Of a stretch of 64,000 bases of DNA, positions 11,606 through 22,581 are shown in pieces. The translations under genes and the position numbers were made by a program. This DNA is from Ailurus styani. Taxonomy: Eukaryota; Chordata; Mammalia; Carnivora; Ailuridae. The stretch is taken from positions 327,830 through 391,829 of the forward strand of contig LNAC01000771.1 in the NCBI GenBank assembly GCA_002007465.1, in the 5' to 3' direction. The notes beneath the pieces were generated by a model. That model made no database searches. It saw nothing but the letters and a program-made list of their open reading frames with translations, and was not told the DNA's origin. How positions within the stretch are numbered: the first letter of the stretch is position 1; each line of letters begins with the position of its first letter.

Positions 11606-14111
11606 AAGTGATATAAAGTTCCCTCCCTTTCTGGAGCCTTTGATTTGCTCGAAGAGATATGTATAAGAAGTGAATTCACAGTTCTTAGGCAACAAATCAC
11701 AATGGGAGATGGTATTTAAAAATGAATATAGCCATCTGAAGGAACCGAGAGTAGAGAAAGATCAGAATCTGGAGTGGGTAAAGAGGGAATGATTCCTGGA
11801 AAGTATATTTGAGATAGAATGTCAAGTGTACAACTACTCTATCCTGAGAGTACTTTATAAAAATGTAAAAATTATTTTCTATGCTTTCTTCATTTCTAAT
11901 AGTATCAGATGACAAAATGGAATGTAAGAATGATCAATAATAGATGTTAATGTTTTCAAAGGTAAATAATATCTTCCGAGAAAACTTCCCATAGGGCCAC
12001 ACTGGAGATGGGCTGGAAGGTTGGTTGGGTGGACATTGAGGATCAACATTTCCTGGATTCACATGTGTTCGGTGTAACTCAGTTTCCTAGTCACTCTAAC
12101 GAGCTGTGAAAGCAGTTCTCTAAAAGGCTTTCCAAAAGTATTCTGGAATGCCCACATGCCCAGAAAGGTGAAGAACACACACTTGAGTCTCTGCTTTCCT
12201 ATATTTACTAAAACATAAACAGCAAAACAACAACAGCAACAACCAAGTTTTTTATTTTGAATAAAGGAGGTGACTTTTAGCCCAGTCTTTTTTTGGTTAT
12301 GTTTTGTTTTTTAAGGAACAAAAGCTCTCCTGCCTAGCTGACCACATTTCAACATTTTCATGTCATAAAACATACACATTGCACTGCAGGTGGTTTTATT
12401 TTGTTTTATACTTAGATCGTTTGACATGCACTTTGTTATACAATTAGATTCAAACTTGGAAGCAGGGAATGTTCCTTCCACTCTATTTTCATGCTGAAAG
12501 CCTCAATAAGACTTATATGTTCAATGAACAAAGGCACTTAGGATGTCACCAAACTGGAAATAGCAAATTCAAGAAAGAGAAACACAGGGTTATCCTGGGC
12601 AAAGAATGTGTGTTCCAACTTCTTTTGAAAAATTAATTAGTGAAAAAAAATTAATTAGTGACAAATTTGACCAAGATAAATCAACACTGCTTAATTTCCT
12701 TTCTATTGCAAATTAGTGCATTTGGTAATTTTAAGGAAGGGTTAAATCCGCAATAAAGTTTCTGTGTTTGATAAAACATCACATGCTAAAATTCAAGGAA
12801 ATGATTTGTTTCTGGAGCATCACATGATAAGAACCTTATGTGACATGTCCTCTTAGGGTACACATGTAAATAGAATACGAAGGATGTGAAATTTCCTTTG
12901 TCCATGACACATAATAAGAATTTGGTTTTTTTTTTGTTGTTGTTGTTCATATGTATTTACCGAGTGTCCACTATAAGCCCAAAATGAGAGTAGGGACAAA
13001 CTTACAACTGTGAGAAAGAGAAGTTCCAGCCCCCTGAAAAAGAGAGAAACTACCAGACAAACTGCACATATTGTCACAAAAGAGGCTGGAATTTCCACCC
13101 AAGTAGGCATTCGATTTCTTTGGACATATTTATGATTTTTGGAAAAAAAGTTCTTTTTCTGCTGAAAAGTGCATTTTGAAGACCATTGCTTTGTATGGTC
13201 ACGAGTGAGGATTTAAATTGGAAGTGGTGAGGTAAATTCTGGATAATTATTGTAGAAAGTAGGTTAATCATGCTAACGAAACCATGGCTTAGCATGCAGA
13301 CCATTTCTGTAGGAGGTGAATTGGAGCTGGTCTTGTTCAACAGAGTAACTGGCATATCTCAGAACGCCATCTAGCCCCATGGGAATAAGTCTGCTTAATC
13401 AAGAGAAACCCAGCTATCTGAGTCCTATGAACCTCATGGAATTTCAACTAAGAATAGAGTCTTGGAAGAAAGATTTCACACTCCCAAAATTCCAAAGCCG
13501 TGCTAAAGTTTGTCATTCTTTTCTGAAAGTGCCCTGAGCAAGGGAGGGGAAGCCAAGCTATAAATAAGTTGGTGCTTTGCTACCCCTCATTCTTGACTAT
13601 CCTTGACTCAGTACTAAGGGCGGCATCTTCCTGCAGATTCTAAGTGTACTAGTTATAATTTAGCATGCAACATGCAGAGCTCCTAGGGGCCAGGCAAGCA
13701 GGGCAGGAGAGTGGCTGCCCACTTGACCTCAGTCAGGTCACATGCCTGATACCCTTGTTGCTCCCATTGAGCCATTTGTGAGGGACCTCAGGACAAATGG
13801 AGATCTCCCTGCCCCTCCGCTCCCTTACTTGAGTCTGCTCTCTTTCAGGATGCTGGGTAAGTCTCATATTCTCTGTCCCTGGACTTTTCCCCAGTCATTT
13901 TCCCTGCCCTAATTATTCCAAGAGCTCAGTTCCCCAGGATTAAGTCACACTGTGTTTATATGGAGATTCCTCTTATGTGACATTCTCGTCAACCCCATTA
14001 CATTTTGAGTTCTGCTATAGGTAGGTATAATTATCTCCATCTTTCCTCCTCCCTTTATGGCTCCCTCCATTCTCCCACCAAAAAAAAAAAAATTCACCAC
14101 ACACCACCCCC

Positions 14112-14112
<1 letters not shown>
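11606..14112. other. Unassigned non-coding sequence
   Basis: No exon or clear repeat is recognised in about 2.5 kb. Small features are a near-tandem duplication of aattaattagtga around 12630-12661 and a poly-T plus (TTG)n run at about 12925-12947. Short minus-strand frames at 12853-13355 overlap each other and show no domain. Confidence 0.45.

Positions 14113-14167
<55 letters not shown>
14113..14167. repeat. (AC)n microsatellite, about 27 units
   Basis: An uninterrupted AC dinucleotide run of about 55 bp is preceded by caccacccccaac. Its length and purity predict high mutability. Translated frames through it give Cys-Val or His-Thr runs that are not proteins. Confidence 0.98.
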
Positions 14168-14171
<4 letters not shown>

Positions 14172-14728
14172 GGTTCTGTCCCTGTGGAATGCTAAGTAAA
14201 TAGGTACTTAATCCATGCTCTTCTTCTCATAAGGTGGCTTGAGCCACACAAGAAAAGGAAACTAGGTAGAGGAAGAAGAAGAGGGGGGAATCTGATTTCA
14301 CATCAGCAGTGCGATTAGATCTGAGCAAAGCAGTGAGGTCAGTCCCTGGTGTCTAGACCCTATCCCTGCTCCATCCTTGCCGGAGCCCTGAGTTTCCCTG
14401 GCCCTCGCTTTTCTTCCTCAACTTCCCTTATATAAACTGCTTTAAACAAAAGATTCCAAAAATGTATTACTATGATGTTAGACCCACAAGTCCCTGTTGC
14501 CTTCCATTTGAACAGTGATTAAAACCAATGGTCTATAGAGATCCAAAACATGTTGTTTTAGTTGAAGGAACTCAAGTTCACAGAACCAGACCTGCTTGTT
14601 CTGGGATGCACAGAGTTGTAGAGATGTGATGGAGATTCCTCATATTAATTTTTTTTTTTCAAAAACACTGCTTACCCACTCAAGAAAACACCTTTAATCA
14701 AAAGGAGAGAATTTCTAACTACATTATT

Positions 14729-14822
14729 TTCTTTTTTCTTTTTTTTTTTTAGTTTAAATTCAATAGCCAACATATATCATTAGTTTTTGATTTAGTGTTC
14801 AATGATTCATCAGTTGCCTATA
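14729..14822 (-). mobile_element. L1 3' end, 5'-truncated
   Basis: The plus strand shows a poly-T tract, then gtttaaattcaatagccaac, atatatcattag and gtgttcaatgattcatca. This is the complement of a carnivore L1 3' end. Similar sequence occurs in plus orientation at the end of the L1 at 36722-37568. Flanking aactacattattttc / aactaattacatttt may be a decayed target duplication. Confidence 0.7.
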
Positions 14823-15477
14823 ACTAATTACATTTTTTGGATTTATTATAAGGTTAAGTAGCAGTGAAATTGCATGTTGCTATGGTCTGTTTTCTTTTGT
14901 GAAAGTCACCTTAAAGCCCTTTAGTACAGTATGTAAACCCCTCACTGCACCCCCTCACAAACCTGTGCTGATATATGTGAATACACAAGCTGTCTTTTTT
15001 CAATTCCCTTGCTAATAAGTAAATGAATCTTCCAGTGGACAAATGCACATCACAGATTTGATGTCGAGGAAAAGAAGAAAATTCTTATCAGTAGCCTGTA
15101 ACTTGGCACTGTCATTGGTTTTAATGTGTTTTCCCCCTTTTCCTCTCACATTTCTAATTAATATCTTCTAAACAGATTCACTCTTGTCTCACAGCAGCCA
15201 GCTTTGTAGTAACTAGCTGGTTGACCTCAGGAAGTCAGCCAGCTCCACCGAGATGCAGTGCTAACATTACCCGAATGTATATAAGTGAATGTGCTAGATC
15301 AGACAGTTGTGGGGTCATCATGTTGATTATAAATAGTACTTACAGCTCCGCTCCCTTTCACTTAGAGTATTTTTGGTTTGGAAGAGGAGTTCTCTGGACA
15401 CCTGTAGGAGAGAGAAAATGGCAAGAAAAGAGAGCAGTGTTTGTGTATGTTTTTGTCCACCCTGTAACCTAGTGCTT
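14823..15477. other. Unassigned non-coding sequence
   Basis: No repeat or exon is recognised. An 83-codon frame at 15221-15472 has no recognisable domain. Confidence 0.45.
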
Positions 15478-15702
15478 CCTAGGGGCAGGCACTGAGCTCA
15501 GTGGTTTGCATGTATTAGCACAGTTGATCCCAAAACCACCCCTTAGGCATTGCTATCATCATCCTTATTTTGCAGATGAGTAGACTGAGCACAGAGAGTT
15601 AGTTGGTCTACTAGTTATTTAGGGTATGATGGTAGCGAGTGGCCAATCTGGCATTTGAACCCGCACAGTCTGCTTTCAGAGTCTGTGCTCTTAAAAACTA
15701 CT
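15478..15702 (-). mobile_element. MIR SINE remnant, nearly full length
   Basis: The order 'aggcactgagctcagtggtt', 'catgtattagcacagttgatcc', 'attttgcagatgagtagactg', 'ggcatttgaacccgcacag' and 'agagtctgtgctctta' matches the reverse complement of MIR. It includes the core and both flanks and is about 225 bp long, close to the family's usual length of 260 bp. Confidence 0.85.
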
Positions 15703-17016
15703 TTGTGCAGCCTCCACCTGATCCTGTTAAAAACATCTTTGTTAGTTAAGGTAGGTTTGTAAGGAGGGCAGGGTGAGGGATAGCAATCCCAACTGGAGAG
15801 TTTGCAAATTTCTCTTGCATGCCTGCTACAGTGTGCTCAGCAGATATGCTGCTAGGGAAAGCCAGGTTTATTGCAGAAAGTCCAAGTCCTGCTTATGGAT
15901 GACCCACCTGTTACCTGTTGCAGGATACAGCGGCTGCTTCAGCTCTGCAGGCTAGGAGGTGGCTCTTCACCACATAGATTCAACAGGCTCCTCCAGGCCG
16001 CACCCATCATCCTGAGGTGACCCTCCCCACAAGGAGCCAGTGAGTGGTTTGGGTTCCTGGGAGGCCTTCCCAGTAAGGCTAAGATGGCAAAGTCAATACT
16101 AAAACCTGTCTTAAGCCTACATTTTTTTTCTAGACACAAGTCCAGGTGTTTTGAACCCAAGAGTACAGAATCTTTGGTAGCACCTGTTTTTGCACACCTG
16201 GTTATGGAAAGATCCATTGATTTGCCCAAAGGTTGAACAATGAACTCCTGTTGGAAACCAGGCCAACAAACACAGATTTCATTTATTCTAGCATCTTGTG
16301 TCTTTACTCTCTCCATTCTTATGCTCTGGGGTCTTGTGATTGGCATTTTCTTTGACGAATTTGCCACACATAATTATGATCAAGATTAACTATTGTGGTA
16401 AATTTAAGTCATTCTCTATGACAATTATTAGAGCTTTTGCATATTTTTCATCTCTCTCCCATGAATAAAATGGCAGGTTGGTAAGTAATTATAAGAAGAA
16501 AAACTGGAAATGTTTGAGACTTCAAATTGGGTTCTTAAATTATTAATTGGTCAGAGACAACATCATTAGAAGGTCCTAAAACATCCAAACATCACAGTGT
16601 GTCTACATTTATTTACTCTGAAGCTTTAAATATTAACCATTTTATTATTTTTATATCTACTTTGAAGAAGAAGAAAATTTGAATGTCCCTCCCCTAATTG
16701 GATTGGGCTTGGATATTAGTTTAATCAGGTTCTAAGCCAAATACTTTGTCAAAATGAACATTGCTCAAATCAATATTTGGTATATAACCCCTCTGACAGG
16801 TACCTGCCAGGAATATCCCAAGGTGGGAAGGGAGTATTAACACTTCCGACCCAAGTTGGCCCTTTATAGTATGTTACTATACTGATTTCAATTTTGTTTT
16901 GTTTTGTTTTTTATTTCAATTTTTAAAATAATTCTGTCTCTCTTGATAATTATCAGTTAGGCTATTTTATTGGATAATTTGGTGTGAAAGAATTTGGGTT
17001 TTAGTTCTCTCCCTCT
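15703..17016. other. Unassigned block containing a 142-codon open frame
   Basis: No repeat is recognised. The minus strand at 15939-16367 is open for 142 codons. The predicted peptide has no recognisable domain, signal or transmembrane pattern, and a poly-T stretch lies inside it. I do not call it a gene. It may be chance or decayed coding sequence. Confidence 0.4.
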
Positions 17017-17078
17017 AAAAGTGTTTGTGCTTATATGTCAATTGCATCTCAATAAAGCTGGAAAAAAAGTTTGTGCTT
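17017..17078 (+). mobile_element. Extremely short L1 tail insertion with target-site duplication
   Basis: Only about 30 bp of L1 3' end (atatgtcaattgcatctcaa, taaagctgg, then A's) lies between aaaagtgtttgtgctt (17017-17032) and aaaaagtttgtgctt (17064-17078). These flanks look like a slightly diverged target-site duplication. The structure fits target-primed reverse transcription that aborted almost at once. Confidence 0.65.
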
Positions 17079-17325
17079 CCTCTTCCACTGAAGTCAGATA
17101 ATGCCCTTTAGGATTGTGTCTGAAGTCTGTCATGCTTGATTAAATATTAACCTATCAGTTTCAGTTATAAACAAGGAAAGATAATTCCCTACAACCATTC
17201 CTCATTGCCACGCTCTTTGGGCCTTAAAAATCCAGAGGCTGATGTGGACACTCTTCATGTAATTCAGACAGAAGTAAATCTCGTTAAAGCAACATTCTGG
17301 AAGGTGTCATGCATTTCTGGTCTGT

Positions 17326-17352
17326 TTTTATTTTTGTTTTTGTTTTTGTTTC
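17326..17352. repeat. (TTTTTG)n short repeat
   Basis: About four units of a T-rich hexamer repeat. It sits just upstream of the minus-strand CAN-SINE. Confidence 0.85.
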
Positions 17353-17387
17353 TCAGCAACAGACTTTTGATCAAATTGTTTGATGGT

Positions 17388-17608
17388 GCTCAGCCAGTTT
17401 TTTATAATTTTTTTATTTGAGATCATGAGAGAGGAAGAGAGCATAGTGGATAGGGGCTGTTGGGAGGGGGAGGGGAAGCAGACTCCCTGCTGAGTGGGGA
17501 GCCCTGCATGGGACTGACCTCAGGACTCTGAGACCATGACTCCAGTAGAAATCAAGAGTCAGACACTCAACTGACTGAGTCAGCCAGGAGCCCCTCACCC
17601 AGTTTTTA
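17388..17608 (-). mobile_element. CAN-SINE, diverged, with imperfect target-site duplication
   Basis: The tail begins near 17402 (poly-T, tatttgaga). The head complement gactgagtcagccaggagcc ends near 17595. The flanks cagccagttttt and cacccagttttt form an imperfect duplication. The many substitutions relative to the copy at 19874 suggest an older insertion. Confidence 0.9.
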
Positions 17609-18589
17609 CATCAGTTTATTGCAATAACTGAAGCAGGCCATTTATTAAAGATTATCAAAACACTAAAATGTAATTTGCTGAAAATTACTCCACACGGTAG
17701 GATAAGGATAATTTACTGTTTATTATACTCTAAGTAAGTAGCAATGTACACACAAAACACTAAGGCTAGGAAATTTCTAGTTCTTTCTCAGTAGAAATGG
17801 ATGAAAACTTTTTCAAGTTCTGCCCATTCTTTTCTGGGTGTCTTACCCAATTTCTGGCCCCCAAGTCTGAGTGCTGACTTATTATGTTCTTATTCCAGAG
17901 TCTTTGTTACTATGAGGAAGGAGGTCTTTATCTTTGCATCTTTCTGGTAGTCATTATCAAGTGATTCCTGTTGAGATTTTCTCTTTTCATCTTACTCTGC
18001 GTAATACTGGCTGCCTGCCATGCTACCCCCCTGAGTTTCTGCTGTGTGTTTGCTTGGCCTTGAAGTTCTTCCTGATTCAGGTCCTAGTCCTTGTTAAGTG
18101 TCTGTCAGTCTTCTGTATCCTCTGATATGTTCTCTTCTTTCCTGACTTTGTGTATTTCACATGATGTGGCAATGAAGGGATTGCCAGTGAAGGCATTTTA
18201 CACACACTTTGGTGGAGTCACTTCCTGATGGTGGTCCAAACTGATTATAGTTTATCTAGTCCTCCAACTCCTACCTTTCACTCAATAGTAAAATCAAGCC
18301 GCCAGAAGATTTCCCATGTGACAATGTCAAACATTTTCCCTGGCTACAGGCTGTTTTCTGTGTAAGCTGCCATTGCTCATGTATTTGCTGAGTTGGTAAG
18401 GAGAGTTGAATCAATAAATGCTTATTTTCATTCAATACAAGACTGGCTCAGAAAAATAAAATAGAAAATTAAGTGACTAAAAATAATAGTTTTTTACAAA
18501 GGTTTCATAGCATATTGCAAATAAAGATATTATATTGTAAATATACGAAGGATGATATTTTTTCTAAGGTCATCCAAGGCCATGATGCT
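17609..18589. other. Unassigned non-coding sequence
   Basis: No repeat family or exon is recognised in about 1 kb. The 63-codon frame at 17934-18125 has no recognisable domain. Confidence 0.4.
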
Positions 18590-18800
18590 GCCTTAGCTTC
18601 ATAATTTTTACAATGCTTAACATTGTGTTTTGTACTTAAAGGTACTTAATAAATGCTTACTTCATGGAATATTTTATTTATGGGCCCAGCACGATGGAAT
18701 ATTTTATTTATGTTTCCTATGTAATACCTAGCCTAATACCTTGACTACAGTAAGTATTTAATAAATGCTGATGAAGAATAAATAAGTGAATGAAAGAATT
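18590..18800 (+). mobile_element. MIR/L2-type 3' end, with an internal tandem duplication
   Basis: Two 'taataaatgct'-type ends are present: 'ggtacttaataaatgcttac' and 'gtatttaataaatgctgatg' followed by 'aataaataagtgaatgaa'. Both resemble the shared 3' end of MIR and L2 elements. Between them, atggaatattttatttatg occurs twice at 18664-18682 and 18694-18712, a 30-bp-period duplication. Family assignment is tentative. Confidence 0.5.
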
Positions 18801-19689
18801 CATTTGTCATGAATGCTTAGCTGTCATTGATTGTATTCATACAAGCACATAGACATTACCGGAATATATTGAGGTGTGATGGTTTTTCAATTTAAAATGC
18901 CATAGTATCATTTAGGCAATTCCCTCAGTCTCACTGAACTTGATGTTGTACATCTTGTAATGTCCATGGTAATCTGTTGTATAATTCTCAGGTCCAACGA
19001 GTGCAGTGGACATGTTTCACTGACCCTGACATTCCCTATTTACCTATAGGTATTTGGGTGGAGGAGTAAAGGGGAGGAGAACTACCTTTCATTTCACTCT
19101 GTAAAGGAGGTTCTTGTTTATATCTGGCACTAGTAGCAAAACAGTGCATCATTTATTGAACGAGTTTATCTCTCTTGATGTCAGAGAGGATTCTGATTTA
19201 TCAAATGCACGTTTTAGAGCTATACACAAAAGAAGAAAATACACAAGAAATTATTTCTCCAGGCTATGTTTCTTTAACAAAAAATGGTTGTAAATTGTGA
19301 TTCTACTGTCAGTTAATATTTCCTATATTGTAAATTCTAACATCTTTATCATATGCCTCTTAAACTGATTCAAGTTTAGAGTACAGTATAAAAACAACTC
19401 AGGCTGAGTTTGTTTTTCTCTTAAACTTCATTCAACTCATGAGGGGTATTCCATCAACAGGAATAGATCAGAATCTTCTTACACACCCCACCACATTGGG
19501 GGGAACACTTTACGGCTTACTATTGAGGTTATGGCTTGCCCAAACACTTATGGACGATATAATTTAACTTGGCCCAATGAAGATCCTCATACAGCGTAAT
19601 AAGGCTTTCTTTGGAATTAAGTAAGAGGTAAAGATTATTTCAATTTTAAATTTTGTTTCCAAAGAATTAAAAAAAAGAACACCCACTAA
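18801..19689. other. Unassigned non-coding sequence
   Basis: I see no repeat family or exon. There is AT-rich sequence with short poly-A runs near 19276 and 19667. Confidence 0.4.
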
Positions 19690-19858
19690 TTTATTATATG
19701 ACATTAAAACTAGAAAATAATCAGTATGAAAAAGAAAAATTACTGACTAATCTCATTCATGGATACAGATATAAAATTAGTACACAAAATACTAGCAAAC
19801 TAACTCCAACCTGAATCAAATTGGATTAATCTTAAGGACGAAAGAATAATTTACCCTT

Positions 19859-20097
19859 AAGAAATCTGCAAATGGGGCGCCTGGGTGGCTCAGTGGGTTA
19901 AAGCCTCTGCCTTCGGCTCAGGTCATGATCTCAGGGTCCTGGGATCCAGGCCCGCATCAGGCTCCCTGCTCGGCGGGGAGCCTGCTTCCTCCCCCGCCCC
20001 CGCTCTCTCTGCCTACCTCTCTGCCTCCTTGTGATCTCTCTCCCTCTGTGAAATAAGTAAATAAAATCTTTAAAAAAAAAAAAGAAATCTGCAAATG
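19859..20097 (+). mobile_element. Young CAN-SINE with perfect 16-bp target-site duplication
   Basis: The body at 19874-20081 begins ggggcgcctgggtggctcag with the 'gttaaagcctctgccttcgg' A-box region, CT-rich tract and aataaaatctttaaaa tail. The direct repeat aagaaatctgcaaatg at 19859-19874 and 20082-20097 is perfect. The body has very few changes from the mustelid-type consensus as I recall it. It sits inside the ancient L1. It is one of the youngest elements in the window. Confidence 0.98.
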
Positions 20098-20149
20098 TAA
20101 TTCACCATAGTAAATTCAGAGGTTAAAAACTATCATTTTATTAGATGCA

Positions 20150-20196
20150 TATCTGCTTAAGATTCTCACTCTCCCTTTCCCTCTGCCCCCCCAAAA
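20150..20196 (+). mobile_element. CAN-SINE 3' fragment
   Basis: The segment ctgcttaagattctcactct, followed by ccctttccctctgcccccc and an A-run, matches the pyrimidine-rich 3' part of a CAN-SINE without its head. It interrupts the ancient L1 between tagatgca and aagcattt. It may be a 5'-truncated insertion. Confidence 0.6.
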
Positions 20197-21857
20197 GAAG
20201 CATTTCCTTTAAAATGAAGAATAAAGCAAAAATGTCCACTAATTTTCATTTTATTCAGGATTGCTTATGAGATATTGATTAATGAAATAAAGTAAAAAAA
20301 ATAATTATTTGGATTGAAAAGGTAGAAAGCAAACTCTTCTCTTGCAAATGGCATGATTGTCTACATTGGAAATTATCTTCCTCCTCCTCCTCCCAAAAAT
20401 AAACATTTACAGGAGAATCTGGACACATAAACTACTAAAGAAAAAAAAAACATATATAGGAAAAATAAGCAAGACCTTCATGGAAAAATTGTATAAGTTG
20501 TTGGAAGTCTTTAAAGGTGGAACTAATTAAGTGAAGATATATACCAAATTAATGACTAGGAAAATTAAAAATCATGCATTATCAATTCTTCACAAATTGA
20601 TCTCTATAGATTGATCAAAGAAAATCAAATCAAAATCTGTAGAGTACTTTCACAGGAACTCAACAAGGTGATTCTAAAATGTATGGAAGGACAGAGGGGC
20701 AAACATGGCCAAAACTCTCCTGAAGAATTAGGAAGGCACATACTCTACCTGATATCAAGACTTACAGTAAAGCTATAGTAATTGAGTTTATGGTGTTGGT
20801 GCTGGGACAGAAGAAGAGACTTTGGAACAGAATTGAGAGCCCAGAAACCAGATCTACATATTTGTGGCCACTTGATTATGCTACAGGTGGCATTGTAAAT
20901 ACCTGTGGAAAACTAACTATTCAATAAATGGTGCTAAATCAATTATATGTTAATATAGAAAAGTTGAAATTGGATCCTACCTAATACCATACAATAAAAA
21001 ATAATTCCATAAGGTTTAAAGACTTAATGTGAAAGGCGCAGGTTTCAGAAGTTTTTATAAGGGAATATCTCTATGAACTGGGGTAAGGAAATATTTTTTT
21101 AAACAAGACAATAAAAAGTGTTAGCCAAATTAAAGGTTGATGGGTTTAAAATAAGGCAATAAAAAATGTTAGCCATAAAAGTTTGATGAGGTTGACAACA
21201 TTAAAATTAAACATTTCTGTTAATAAAATTACCACAAAGATAATGGGAGAACAAAATTTGCTCTAGAATAAGATATTTTCCATACAAAGAAACAAGAAAT
21301 CATTAGAATTGCAAATAAATAAATATCTTTGGCAAAAAAGTATTCAAAAGAACTAGGAACAAAAGACATGGGTAGTCCTTTTACAGAAAAGGTAAATTGA
21401 TAAATAAACAGATGAAAATATGCTAAGCTGTATTAGTAATCTGCAAAACCTAAAATAAAACTATAAAATGATGCCATTTTATAACATCTAGTTTGACAAA
21501 AATTAAGAAATTCAGTAATAGCAAGCACTGGGGGAGATTTGAAGTCCGAAGGCCTGCTACATACTGCCAATGGGAGTGTAAATTGGTATTACCATCTTAG
21601 AAAAACATTTGACATTATCTCATAAAAGTGAACTTGTGAATATTCTCTGGCCTAGTCATTTATTTCCTGAGTCAATAACTTAGAAATACCCTTACAGTTT
21701 TGTGGTATATTTAAATGATGGAATATTACTTAGAAATAAAAATGAATCATCTACAACTATAAACAAATGAGTTGTAGATACAAGCCAGTTGCATAAATCT
21801 ATATAAACACGATACCTTTTTTAAAATAGAAATCAAATTACATAGGGCAAAACCAGG

Positions 21858-21880
21858 TAGGATGGATGGATGGATGGATA
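21858..21880. repeat. (GGAT)n microsatellite
   Basis: About five GGAT/ATGG units lie within the 3' part of the ancient L1. Confidence 0.85.
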
Positions 21881-22265
21881 GACATATGATATATACATAG
21901 ATATAAATATAAGTAATATAGTCTCAGGAGACTGCTTTGCAATGACAAGGAAATCAGAAATACAAACCTTAAGATAGTAGCTACCTCTCGTGGGGGGAAA
22001 ATTAATGAGAGTAGAGATAAATGTAAAAGACTTAGCTCTATTTAACAAAAAAAAACATAATAGATGATATTTTCTAGGTGTTCCTCATTCATTTTTCACT
22101 AAATATTTTTTAAAGCTTTCTCTTTCAAAAGGTAACAAGTGATGGAGAGGAGGGACTGTGGGGCAGCACTCAACAAATGTTCCCATTTAGTTTTCACAAG
22201 AATCAGTAAGCTACACACTACATTACTTACTCTAGAGATGAGAAAACGAAAGCCAAGAAAGTATG

Positions 22266-22581
22266 CAGTTGACCCTTGAACAATGTACGGTTTAGGGGTG
22301 CCAAGTCTACACACAGTCAAAAATCTCCATAGAACTTTTGACTCTCCCTAAAATACAACTACTAATAGGGTACTGTTGACCAGCCTTACCACTAAGAGTT
22401 GATTCACTCGTATGTTGATTTTACATGTATTATATACTATATTCTTACAATAAAGTAAGCTAGAGAAAAGAAAATGTTATGAAGAAAATCATAAGGAAGA
22501 AAAAATATATTTACAGAATTGTAGTGTATTTATAAAAGAAAATCACACTTAAGTGGACCCATTTTGTTCAGGGGTCAACTG
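22266..22581 (-). mobile_element. MER2 (Tigger/pogo-group) DNA transposon
   Basis: The element is bounded by near-perfect terminal inverted repeats, cagttgacccttgaa at 22266 and the complement ggggtcaactg ending at 22581. The 316-bp length is typical of MER2 (about 345 bp). Internal sequence (ctatattcttacaataaagt, aagctagagaaaagaaaatg) is shared with the second copy at 62612. It is non-autonomous with no coding capacity. Orientation is by recall of the consensus. Confidence 0.85.

Larger units (their letters stand above)
19690..22060 (+). mobile_element. Ancient L1 (L1ME-like) ORF2 3' half and 3' UTR, interrupted
   Basis: Decayed ORF2 sequence is recognisable in order: 'acaaaatactagcaaactaa' with 'tgaatcaaattgga', 'gtaattcaccatagtaaatt', 'tatagtaattgagtttatgg', 'gaattgagagcccagaaacc' and 'ccaatgggagtgtaaattgg', ending in a 3' UTR-like segment. 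Many stops and indels destroy the reverse-transcriptase frame. It is interrupted by the CAN-SINE at 19859-20097 and a SINE fragment at 20150-20196. An imperfect 45-bp tandem duplication lies at about 21108-21197. Confidence 0.82.

Noticed and set aside
13945..14199. Cys-Val and His-Thr repeat peptides on opposite strands
   Set aside because: Both are translations of the (AC)n microsatellite.
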